Below, in pieces: positions 1-6,883 of a stretch of DNA of 9,306 nt. The stretch is from contig CAJXHW010000060.1 of the NCBI GenBank assembly GCA_913054565.1, forward strand, positions 1-9,306, written 5' to 3'. The stretch is from an uncultured Kordia sp. (GTDB lineage: Bacteria > Bacteroidota > Bacteroidia > Flavobacteriales > Flavobacteriaceae). The notes under the pieces are model-generated. The model was not told where the DNA came from, ran no database searches, and saw only the letters and a program-made list of their open reading frames with translations. A program made the position numbers and the translations under genes. Within the stretch, counting starts at the first letter, position 1. Every line of letters starts with the position of its first letter.

Positions 1-3000
1 TTGTATAGGGACTACTTTTTCAAACAGATCTGTAATTAAATATTGAAGTGAATCTGGGGTAGCTTCTCTAAAATAACCTAATAAATCTTGACTAGTCGCA
101 TACCTATGGGTTGCTGTTTTTAGTCTCCCGTTTGTGGTATTCCAATCTTGAAGAAAACGCCTTAGTGCTTCGTTTACAAGCTCCTCTCCTATTGCTTTTT
201 GCAATTGATACATGTTAATAGCTCCTTTGACATAATATACATAATCTTGATCCTCTACCAATGCTAAAGAGGGCTCCTTATCTTCTTTACCTTTCCCTTC
301 TTTATATACCTCTTTTTGAAACTCTAAAAATTGAAGTAACTTTTCTTCTGAATACTCCTCTCTTAAAACCATCATAGCGGCATACTGCGACAATGTTTCT
401 AAAATAAAAAGCCTTCCTTGTACATTTGCTGCTTCTACCTGCATTCCAAACCATTGGTGTGCAATTTCATGTGCAGTGACATAAAATGCCATATCTACAT
501 CTTTTTTATCATCTATATCTAAAACAAACCCTATAGATTCTGAAAAAGGAATGGTTCCAGGAAACGATTGTGCAAATTGCGCATACCTTGGAAATTCCAT
601 AATGCGTAATTGCTTGTATTGATATGGGCTAAAATTTTCACTATAATAATCTAACGATGCTTTCATTGATTTCATCATTCTATCAATGTTATACTCATGC
701 TCTTTATGATAGTAAATCTCTAGATCAACAGGGTTTGTTGTAGAGTCCTGATGAGGCATCCATGTATCTTTTTTTGTTTCATAGCTAGCTGAAACAATGG
801 AATAAAAATTAATCATTGGAATTTCCATTTTATAATGAAAATAATTGCGATTATTTTTTGTCCATTTGCTCACTAAACTCCCAGGAACTATGGCAGTTTG
901 ATCTTCTGAAGTACCAATAGTCATTTCGAAAGTTATACCATCAGAGTCCCCTCCAGACCTTGCATTATGCAGCTCATTCACATCTTCTCTTAATGCTTTA
1001 CTGAGTCTTTTAGGTAAATGAAATTCTATACGTTTCTTTATATCTTGAAGCTCATACTTTTTGGTATATCCTATAGTTGGAAAGTTTTCGTTATTGAAAA
1101 AAGTTCCGTTTTCAACAATAGCCGTGTTCGATCCTGAAGCAGAGAATCCTTTAGTTGCATAGGTTTGTCTGAAACTCATTTTAATTGAATCACCTGGTTG
1201 TAAAGCTTTATACAATTCATAAATAGTATAATGGTATTTACTGTATTGTCTATTAACTTCAGCTCCACCTTCAAAAGTGATGTCTTCTATAATTACATCA
1301 TCTTCTATTATTTTTTGAATATGCACCTCATTCATTGCAATCGTATTGGTGTTTTTAAGAATGTAATATCCTTCAACTGTGTAGTCTCTTTTGGAAGGAT
1401 ATAACTCAACTTTTAAATTGGCATTTACAATTTTTGGTTGTGGTAAATATTCAAACTTTTTTAATGTTTTTTCATAAGCAACTCTAAATTCTGTAACTTC
1501 AGAACTAGTCCAATAGTTGTTTAATACATTAGTGTTGTAAAAAATGAGACTACCAAGTAAAATAAATAGCATAGAAATAACACTTCCAAAGATAAAGAGT
1601 GGTTTACTTATTCTTTTTTTACTGATTTTTAGACGTTTTAAGAGGTTAGTCTCTGTACCTCTTACCATGAAAAGTGATCCAATTATAAGTAGTAGTATTC
1701 CGAAGAATAACCAATAGGATTTAATCAATAAATAGGGTTTTAAAGAATCACCATAACCATTCATATCAGAATATGTTCCTAGAGAGCGTCCACCAAAAAA
1801 ATACAAATCGTGATTGAAGCCAAAAACACCCATGGTAATGGTCAAAATAAATAAAATAATGACTACCATAATACCCACAAACTTGTGGTTTACCAAAGCT
1901 TGAACAAAGAAAGCTATAAATGTAAATAAAGCTAAAGACGGTAATATTTCAAGGAAAAACCCAGAGAAGTATACCGGAAATTCGTAGTTATGATACCCAT
2001 TTAGGCTCTGAAAAATAATACCAGAACTAATCAAAGCAAGCATTAACACTATATAAATAAGATTAAGAGCAATGTACTTGCCTGCGAAGTTTATAAAACT
2101 AGACATTGCTGTGGCATCGTAAATCAAGTTTAATTTGGCGCTTCGTTCTTTCCAAACCAATTCGCCAGAATAAAACACCAACAGAATAATGAAAAAATAT
2201 ATTGATGTTTCTTTTAGTTCTTCTACTATAAAATAGGTTGCAGGATAACTATCTACACCATATACTGTACCAAGATTGATAGAATTAATAAAGATGATAA
2301 TCATTCCACAAATGACAATCCCCCAAAAAGATGATTGCTTGCAAATACTTATAAAATAGAACCAAGAGAATTGTTTTAATTGTACCAATTCTGAAATCAA
2401 TCCATATTGTTTTTTAGCATTGGGTATTGCTATATTACTAGCTTCATGAGAACTTTTATTAGTGTGTTCTTGCTGCTTTTTTCTTTTTGATTTCTTTTCT
2501 TTAACCACATTAAAATTGAATTTTTTAAAGCCAAAGATTAATGAGAGTATTCCAAGAGAAAACCAAAACAATTTGTTATACAATAGTGCTCCAATAAAAG
2601 GGATGCTTTGTGTGCTTTTCTCTACAACTGACCAAGATTCTGTAGCAAAATTGATGGTTGTGAGTGAAAATGGATCAAGAACAGCTTGCCAAAAATCATC
2701 AGTAATCGCTTTTGAAAGCATGAATACTACAAACAGAATAACACCTTGTGTGTATACTACAACTAGATTTCTGCTCAATGCTCCAGTGACAAAAAATAGA
2801 GATGCTCCAAAGAATAAGATTGGTAAGGTTACTGTAAGAAATGTTTTTAAATACATACCTGCATTAAATTCTAATAGATCAGCTGTACTGTTCCAGGGCA
2901 TAAATTCACTGAGCATCATACCAAAGAGAATCCCTGAAAACACAAATAGCAAAACAGAAAATGATCCTAAGAACCGACCTAGCAAGTACTCTTTTTTACT

Positions 3001-3282
3001 GATAGGTGTAGAAAAAATGAGTGATTCTATATTGTATTCAAAATCTCTTAGTACAGAAACACCCATAATCATTGAGGCTAAAATCATGAATATTCCAGAA
3101 ATAGCTCCCATAGTTTTAGCAATCACTATTGGTGAGTTCTTTTTCATCAACCCTAAATCTGTACCCTGAAATATAAAGTCTACTCCTACAATTGAAAATA
3201 GAAAGAGAAATAAGAAGAACACATAGGTGTCTGGCCGTTTGATTCTATATTGTATTTCAAATTTTAAAATATGATACCACAT
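1..3282 (-). CDS. ABC-2 type permease fused to a C-terminal M1 family aminopeptidase domain (partial, C-terminus off the left edge)
   Basis: Begins at ATG 3282 and stays open for 1094 codons to the window edge with no stop. Two hydrophobic membrane blocks are visible, residues about 20-252 and 315-545, roughly six helices each, joined by a basic linker (about 255-275). A further helix at about 560-582 leads into a long soluble region that should lie in the periplasm. This region carries the zinc-metallopeptidase motif HEIAHQWFG (H938, E939, H942), the third zinc ligand E962 in the run LFILETLSQY, and the likely catalytic tyrosine Y1017 in YVKGA. The stretch SFPGTIPFSE (907-916) stands where classical M1 enzymes have GxMEN. 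This matches the known ABC permease/M1 aminopeptidase fusion family; from memory these run to about 1200 residues, so perhaps 100 are missing. The start lies 2 bp after the ATPase stop, so the two genes are one operon and the proteins one complex. Substrate is unknown. Family assignment is secure; transport direction and peptide substrate are not. Confidence 0.93.
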   Translation of the reverse strand, partial: MWYHILKFEIQYRIKRPDTYVFFLFLFLFSIVGVDFIFQGTDLGLMKKNSPIVIAKTMGAISGIFMILASMIMGVSVLRDFEYNIESLIFSTPISKKEYLLGRFLGSFSVLLFVFSGILFGMMLSEFMPWNSTADLLEFNAGMYLKTFLTVTLPILFFGASLFFVTGALSRNLVVVYTQGVILFVVFMLSKAITDDFWQAVLDPFSLTTINFATESWSVVEKSTQSIPFIGALLYNKLFWFSLGILSLIFGFKKFNFNVVKEKKSKRKKQQEHTNKSSHEASNIAIPNAKKQYGLISELVQLKQFSWFYFISICKQSSFWGIVICGMIIIFINSINLGTVYGVDSYPATYFIVEELKETSIYFFIILLVFYSGELVWKERSAKLNLIYDATAMSSFINFAGKYIALNLIYIVLMLALISSGIIFQSLNGYHNYEFPVYFSGFFLEILPSLALFTFIAFFVQALVNHKFVGIMVVIILFILTITMGVFGFNHDLYFFGGRSLGTYSDMNGYGDSLKPYLLIKSYWLFFGILLLIIGSLFMVRGTETNLLKRLKISKKRISKPLFIFGSVISMLFILLGSLIFYNTNVLNNYWTSSEVTEFRVAYEKTLKKFEYLPQPKIVNANLKVELYPSKRDYTVEGYYILKNTNTIAMNEVHIQKIIEDDVIIEDITFEGGAEVNRQYSKYHYTIYELYKALQPGDSIKMSFRQTYATKGFSASGSNTAIVENGTFFNNENFPTIGYTKKYELQDIKKRIEFHLPKRLSKALREDVNELHNARSGGDSDGITFEMTIGTSEDQTAIVPGSLVSKWTKNNRNYFHYKMEIPMINFYSIVSASYETKKDTWMPHQDSTTNPVDLEIYYHKEHEYNIDRMMKSMKASLDYYSENFSPYQYKQLRIMEFPRYAQFAQSFPGTIPFSESIGFVLDIDDKKDVDMAFYVTAHEIAHQWFGMQVEAANVQGRLFILETLSQYAAMMVLREEYSEEKLLQFLEFQKEVYKEGKGKEDKEPSLALVEDQDYVYYVKGAINMYQLQKAIGEELVNEALRRFLQDWNTTNGRLKTATHRYATSQDLLGYFREATPDSLQYLITDLFEKVVPIQ

Positions 3283-3284
3283 AA

Positions 3285-4172
3285 TTAATTAGATTTAGAG
3301 TTCGTGTTATTAAATATTTCTGAGAAATACACATCTTCTAATTCGGCATTTATAAGAGAAAAACCATTTCCAGGATTTACATCACTTAGAATGTGTATGG
3401 TTGGTTTTCCTAGAAATAACTTTTCGCTAATCACTTGATAGTTTTCTTTGTAAAGAGATAGTTCTTGCTTCTCGATTGTTTTTTTATAGACTTTGTCTTT
3501 TAGACTCTCTAGTATTTGAAGCGGCTGACCTTTTAAGCACACCTGACCTTGATTAATGATTGCCATGTTTGTACAGAGTTCTTTTACATCGTCAACAATG
3601 TGTGTAGATAAAATAACAGCAGTATGCTCCCCTAGTTCACTTAAAACATTGTAAAATCGATTCCGCTCTAAAGGATCCAATCCAGCTGTTGGTTCATCCA
3701 CAATAAGCAGCTTTGGATTGTTTAATAAAGCTTGTGCAATCCCAAAGCGTTGCTTCATCCCGCCAGAAAACCCTTTAAGGTTTTGCTTTCTTACTTCGTA
3801 TAAGTTAGTTTTATGCAATAGTGCTTTCACTAATTCTTGACGTTCATTTTTATGAATAATTCCTTTTAGCACTGCAAAATGATTGAGTAAGACTTCAGCA
3901 GATATTTTAGGATACAAACCAAATTGTTGTGGTAAATACCCTAACACTTGACGTAACTCGTTTTTTTGTTTTAACACATCGATATTTCCAAGCTTTATTG
4001 AACCTTGATCTGCTTCTTGCAGTGTAGCAATGGTTCTCATTAAAGTAGATTTTCCTGCACCATTTGGTCCTAACAGCCCAAACATTCCTGTAGGAATTTC
4101 TAATGAAATGTTTTGCAATGCTTTGATACCATTTGAGTATGTCTTTGATAAATTGTCAATAATCAGATCCAT
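3285..4172 (-). CDS. ABC transporter ATP-binding protein, partner of the permease/M1 peptidase
   Basis: A 295-residue cytoplasmic ATPase with a complete set of ABC motifs: Walker A GPNGAGKST (35-43), Q-loop in LPQQFG (80-85), signature FSGGMKQR (135-142, a common variant of LSGGQ), Walker B LLIVDEP (155-161) with catalytic E160, D-loop GLDP (164-167) and switch histidine H191 in STHI. The C-terminal 90 residues form a variable regulatory tail as in ABC-2 exporters of the CcmA/NatA kind. The frame stays open to 4343, but the added 57 residues have no ABC similarity. The ATG at 4172 gives the normal beginning MDLIIDNLSKTYSNG and lies about 30 bp downstream of an exact TAnnTTTG promoter element, so 4172 is chosen. 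It is the first gene of the operon and energises the large permease encoded 2 bp downstream. The substrate cannot be inferred from the ATPase. Confidence 0.95.
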   Translation of the reverse strand: MDLIIDNLSKTYSNGIKALQNISLEIPTGMFGLLGPNGAGKSTLMRTIATLQEADQGSIKLGNIDVLKQKNELRQVLGYLPQQFGLYPKISAEVLLNHFAVLKGIIHKNERQELVKALLHKTNLYEVRKQNLKGFSGGMKQRFGIAQALLNNPKLLIVDEPTAGLDPLERNRFYNVLSELGEHTAVILSTHIVDDVKELCTNMAIINQGQVCLKGQPLQILESLKDKVYKKTIEKQELSLYKENYQVISEKLFLGKPTIHILSDVNPGNGFSLINAELEDVYFSEIFNNTNSKSN

Positions 4173-4201
4173 ATGTTTTGTTTTTATTGATTTAATTGAT
4201 G

Positions 4202-4232
4202 CAAACTTATATGGTATCACAGTTGTGAAAAA
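4202..4232 (-). promoter_or_regulatory. Candidate Bacteroidota sigma-A promoter for the ABC/M1 peptidase operon
   Basis: The minus strand reads TAAGTTTG at 4209-4202, an exact match to the -7 consensus TAnnTTTG. A T-tract (4232-4228) lies 18 bp upstream, near where the weakly conserved -33 element is expected. Transcription would begin near 4197, leaving a leader of about 25 nt before ATG 4172. The longer open frame starting at 4343 would begin upstream of this promoter, which argues against it. Confidence 0.55.
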
Positions 4233-4255
4233 GAATAAGTGATGCATCTCTACGC

Positions 4256-4274
4256 AAGTGTGACACAAACACTT
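4256..4274. repeat. Short perfect inverted repeat in the module 1 divergent intergenic region
   Basis: AAGTGT at 4256-4261 and ACACTT at 4269-4274 are exact reverse complements separated by 7 bp. The repeat lies upstream of the minus-strand promoter at 4202-4232 and in front of the kinase gene, a position that suits an operator serving either side. Six-base arms are short for AT-rich DNA, so this may be chance. Confidence 0.3.
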
Positions 4275-4283
4275 TTGAACGAT

Positions 4284-4292
4284 ATAAACGTA
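4284..4292 (-). promoter_or_regulatory. Candidate LytTR-type half-site upstream of the ABC operon
   Basis: The minus strand reads TACGTTTAT, which fits every position of the published LytTR box [TA][AC][CA]GTTN[AG][TG]. A second, poorer CGTT-containing stretch (ATCGTTCAA) follows directly on the same strand at 4283-4275, so the two cores are 9 bp apart rather than the usual 21 or so. No second good box was found at the standard spacing. The site is about 75 bp upstream of the ABC promoter's -7 element. It is reported as a weak candidate because a degenerate 9-mer will occur by chance. Confidence 0.25.
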
Positions 4293-4383
4293 CTTTGTCA
4301 CTACTAAATAGCGATTTATCCCTTTGTAAGTATTGTATATCAACTAATTTGTAGGAGGGGATTTATTTAGTTAATATTGACAT

Positions 4384-5175
4384 ATGAAGTTGAAAATATC
4401 AGATAGAAAAAAGAAAATCATAAGAGGGATTTCTAGAATAACACTTGTAGTTATAGGGTTAATCCTTGTCATATTTAATGACACCTTTGGCAAGTTAGAA
4501 GGATTTACGGAGTTTATTGCATTGTACTTCATTCTTGTATTCATCACAGTAATATATTGGGTTTTTAAACAAATAAAATCAATTCTTCGTTTAAAGAATG
4601 AAAAAGAGAAAACAGAATTATTACATTTAAAAAGTCAGGTAAATCCACATTTCTTTTTCAATACACTTAACAATTTATACGGATTAATGGAGAAAGACTC
4701 CAAGGAACGGAAAATGGTGCTCAAGCTTTCTGACATGATGAGATATAGCATCTATGAAGGGGAAAAAGATTGGGTAACCATGAAAGATGAATTCGATTAC
4801 TTGAAAAATTATATTGAGCTACAAGGAATTCGTTATCATAAAAAATCTGATATACGATTTAATCATAAAATTGAGAACCCTGATGCCAAGATTATGCCTT
4901 TGTTGTTTATTATTCTATTAGAGAATGCCTTTAAGCATGGTTTAGAAAACTTGGAAAAAAACGCATATATTTATATTTACTTAACTGAAACTAATAATAA
5001 AGTGAATTTTGTAATTGAAAATAATTTTGAATTACAAGAATCGTCTAAAAAAGAAGGAATAGGCTTAAAGAACTTGCAAAGAAGATTGGCATTAGTATAT
5101 CCAAAAAAGCACTCTCTTACTTTTAATACAGATGCAAATGTTTATAAAGTTACACTCTCTTTAACCTTAAAATAA
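4384..5175 (+). CDS. LytS/YehU-type sensor histidine kinase with a short two-helix membrane anchor
   Basis: A 263-residue inner-membrane kinase of the His_kinase (PF06580) plus HATPase_c type. Two hydrophobic helices (about 16-32 and 42-62) are followed by a charged helical linker (63-82) and the phosphoacceptor motif LKSQVNPHFFFNTLNNL with H89. The ATPase part shows the N-box ENAFKHG (180-186) and the G-box GIGLKN (225-230). An in-frame TGA lies at 4378-4380 right before ATG 4384, so the start cannot lie further upstream. GGAGG at 4354-4358 is about 25 bp from the ATG, too far to act as a ribosome site. There is no extracytoplasmic sensor domain: only about 10 residues separate the helices, so the signal is probably read within the membrane or through a partner. 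It overlaps the next gene by 1 bp, and its natural partner is that response regulator. The divergent ABC operon is its likely target (inference). Confidence 0.93.
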   Translation: MKLKISDRKKKIIRGISRITLVVIGLILVIFNDTFGKLEGFTEFIALYFILVFITVIYWVFKQIKSILRLKNEKEKTELLHLKSQVNPHFFFNTLNNLYGLMEKDSKERKMVLKLSDMMRYSIYEGEKDWVTMKDEFDYLKNYIELQGIRYHKKSDIRFNHKIENPDAKIMPLLFIILLENAFKHGLENLEKNAYIYIYLTETNNKVNFVIENNFELQESSKKEGIGLKNLQRRLALVYPKKHSLTFNTDANVYKVTLSLTLK

Positions 5176-5870
5176 TGCGATATCTAATCATAGATGATGA
5201 ACATATAGCCCATAAGATTATTATGGAATACTGTGAAATGCTTCCTCATATGAAGTTGCAGAAAAACTGCTATAGTGCTTTGGAAGCGCTTGAGTATATG
5301 AATACACATCCAGTTGACTTAATCTTCTTAGATTTAAATATGCCTAAACTTAAAGGTTTTGAATTTTTAAAGACATTAGCTTCCCCTCCTAAAGTTATTG
5401 TTACTACTGCATATAGTGAGTTTGCTTTAGAGGGGTATGAACTTAACATTCAAGATTACTTACTAAAGCCTTTTAGTTTTGAACGTTTTTTAAAGGCTAT
5501 GAACAAAGTAATGGATTCCAGCTCTCATACAACTAATTCAATTTTAGAAACAAGCGATACTACATCAAAGCGCATCTTTCTTCGTCAAAACAAATCGCAT
5601 ATACAGCTAGAAGTTGACACTATTTTATTTATAGAAGCTGCTGGAAATTATACGAAAATTATTTCTAAAAATGAGACGATTACAATTAGAGATAAAATAT
5701 CAGGCATACTAGAATCACTTCCAGCAAAAGATTTTATACAAGTGCATAAATCTTTCGCAGTTGCTACAAAATATATCAAAAGAATTGATGGAAATAGAAT
5801 TCACATTGAAAACCATACAATTCCAATTGGTAAATTATACAAAGCCAACCTTAATAGCATCTTGAACTAG
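5175..5870 (+). CDS. LytTR family response regulator
   Basis: A 231-residue cytoplasmic transcription factor. The N-terminal receiver domain (1 to about 115) has the acidic pair D7/D8, phosphoacceptor D53 in FLDLNMP, the conserved threonine pair T77-T78 and K98 in LLKPF. A serine/threonine-rich linker (about 115-132) leads to a LytTR DNA-binding domain (about 133-231), recognised by the runs ILFIEAAGNYTKI and FIQVHKSFAV and by the ending IPIGKLYKANL. The start ATG overlaps the kinase stop in the arrangement TAATG, which indicates translational coupling and a shared operon. Length and residues are normal for the family. It should be phosphorylated by the kinase just upstream. The most economical target is the divergent ABC/M1 peptidase operon, though only a weak LytTR-like site was seen there. 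Confidence 0.95.
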   Translation: MRYLIIDDEHIAHKIIMEYCEMLPHMKLQKNCYSALEALEYMNTHPVDLIFLDLNMPKLKGFEFLKTLASPPKVIVTTAYSEFALEGYELNIQDYLLKPFSFERFLKAMNKVMDSSSHTTNSILETSDTTSKRIFLRQNKSHIQLEVDTILFIEAAGNYTKIISKNETITIRDKISGILESLPAKDFIQVHKSFAVATKYIKRIDGNRIHIENHTIPIGKLYKANLNSILN

Positions 5871-5972
5871 AGAATTTATTAAATATCATTTCGTAGATAT
5901 ATTATACTACTACTAATTATATAAAACACTTAATCCACTCCAATTCTATTTATTCAATTGAAGTTATATAAA
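5871..5972. other. Convergent intergenic region without a recognisable terminator
   Basis: This 102-bp AT-rich stretch separates the ends of the first response regulator and the lipoprotein gene. A 10-bp palindrome, TTCAATTGAA, sits at 5953-5962, but no GC-rich stem followed by a T-run is visible on either strand. Termination may be Rho-dependent or use a weak hairpin. Confidence 0.5.
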
Positions 5973-6878
5973 CTATTCCTTAGGCCTTAGTGTTTCAATA
6001 ATCTTCGCATCCACCCAAAATATATCTACATTTTCATAATTGTCTGATCCTACATTTCTATTAAAGAAAAGATATTTACCGTCTGGTGTAATACTAGCAG
6101 AAGCTTCCCAAGCGGTTGTGTTTATTTGATCTCCCAAATTAATTCCATTCCCCCAAGTACCATCTTTTTGTTTAAAACTGATATAAATATCAGAATCTCC
6201 AATACCTTCTTCCTTTGTAGCATCAAATAATAAATAAGACTCATCTGGAGCTATAAAAGGATGACTTAAAAAAGTCCCAGTGTTTATTGCTTTGGGTAAG
6301 GCTTTTGGCTCTTCATGTTTGCCGTTAATTAAACGTGAATAACGAATAGGAAATGCGGTATCTCCTTCTTTATAGGTATCAAAATAATACGTGCCATTAG
6401 CTGAAGATGAAAGCCTCATAATATACATAGAATCATTACTTACAGTTGGAGGTTCAAGCTTTTGTATTTTTGACCACCCAGATTCCGTTCTTTTTAGGTA
6501 TCTGTCACCTAAATGCATGATTTCACCATCTGGAGATATTACTGGTCGTCCTATCCATGGAGATGCTATTTCTGATTTTTCCCACGCCCCATTAGTTTCA
6601 TTGTATTTATATTCGTAAAAAGCTGATTTTTTGTTTTCTTCGCCTCTTCTAATAAAATAAAACGCCTTCATATCTGAGGCAAATGCACCATCGTATTCAT
6701 AAATTTCTGTAGACACAAGACCTGGAGCAAAAGGAATAGCTGTCATTCCTGGTGGTTTCTGCCCTAGATATGGGTTTTCTATAGTGGTTACGTCATTCCC
6801 TTTTGTTTCTTGTTTTTTAGTGCACCCTTGTAAAGAAAGTATTCCTACAAGTATCAAAATAGTATATAAATTTTTCAT
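5973..6878 (-). CDS. Lipoprotein with a PD40/TolB-like beta-propeller domain
   Basis: A 301-residue envelope protein. The N-terminus has a short basic and hydrophobic signal peptide ending in the lipobox LQGC, so C19 should be lipidated after cleavage by signal peptidase II. The mature part shows repeated beta-propeller blades of the PD40 (WD40-like) type. The clearest are VISPDGEIMHLG (113-124), FIAPDESYLLFD (208-219) followed by SDIYIS, and ITPDGKYLFFNRN (263-275) followed by VDIFWVD. No catalytic motif is visible; blades of this kind usually bind partners or ligands. It is the second gene of an operon, starting 5 bp after the stop of the FGE-fold gene, which suggests that the two proteins act together in the envelope. 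Whether it faces the periplasm or the cell surface cannot be told from the sequence; acidic or serine residues right after the cysteine, which can mark surface export, are absent (CTKKQETKG). Specific function is unknown. Confidence 0.9.
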   Translation of the reverse strand: MKNLYTILILVGILSLQGCTKKQETKGNDVTTIENPYLGQKPPGMTAIPFAPGLVSTEIYEYDGAFASDMKAFYFIRRGEENKKSAFYEYKYNETNGAWEKSEIASPWIGRPVISPDGEIMHLGDRYLKRTESGWSKIQKLEPPTVSNDSMYIMRLSSSANGTYYFDTYKEGDTAFPIRYSRLINGKHEEPKALPKAINTGTFLSHPFIAPDESYLLFDATKEEGIGDSDIYISFKQKDGTWGNGINLGDQINTTAWEASASITPDGKYLFFNRNVGSDNYENVDIFWVDAKIIETLRPKE

Positions 6879-6883
6879 TGTTT

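Noticed and set aside
2462..3169. A 235-codon open frame on the plus strand
   Set aside because: It lies wholly opposite the permease coding region, which has convincing membrane helices and an uninterrupted frame; the translated product has no recognisable domain.
4030..4242. A 70-codon plus-strand frame opposite the ATPase start and promoter
   Set aside because: It is antisense to the Walker A region and has no domain or leader of its own.
4345..4351. TAATTTG before the first kinase, repeated at 7840-7846 before the second, as a plus-strand promoter element
   Set aside because: It has one base too few between TA and TTTG for the TAnnTTTG consensus, lies at different distances from the two starts, and such strings are frequent in AT-rich DNA.
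4354..4358. GGAGG as a ribosome binding site for the first kinase
   Set aside because: It is about 25 bp from ATG 4384, too far for Shine-Dalgarno pairing, and an in-frame TGA at 4378-4380 rules out an earlier start.
5953..5962. TTCAATTGAA palindrome as a bidirectional terminator
   Set aside because: The stem is five AT-rich pairs with no loop and no following T-run, so it would not form a stable intrinsic terminator.
6391..6618. A 75-codon plus-strand frame
   Set aside because: It is antisense to the propeller lipoprotein and resembles nothing recognisable.
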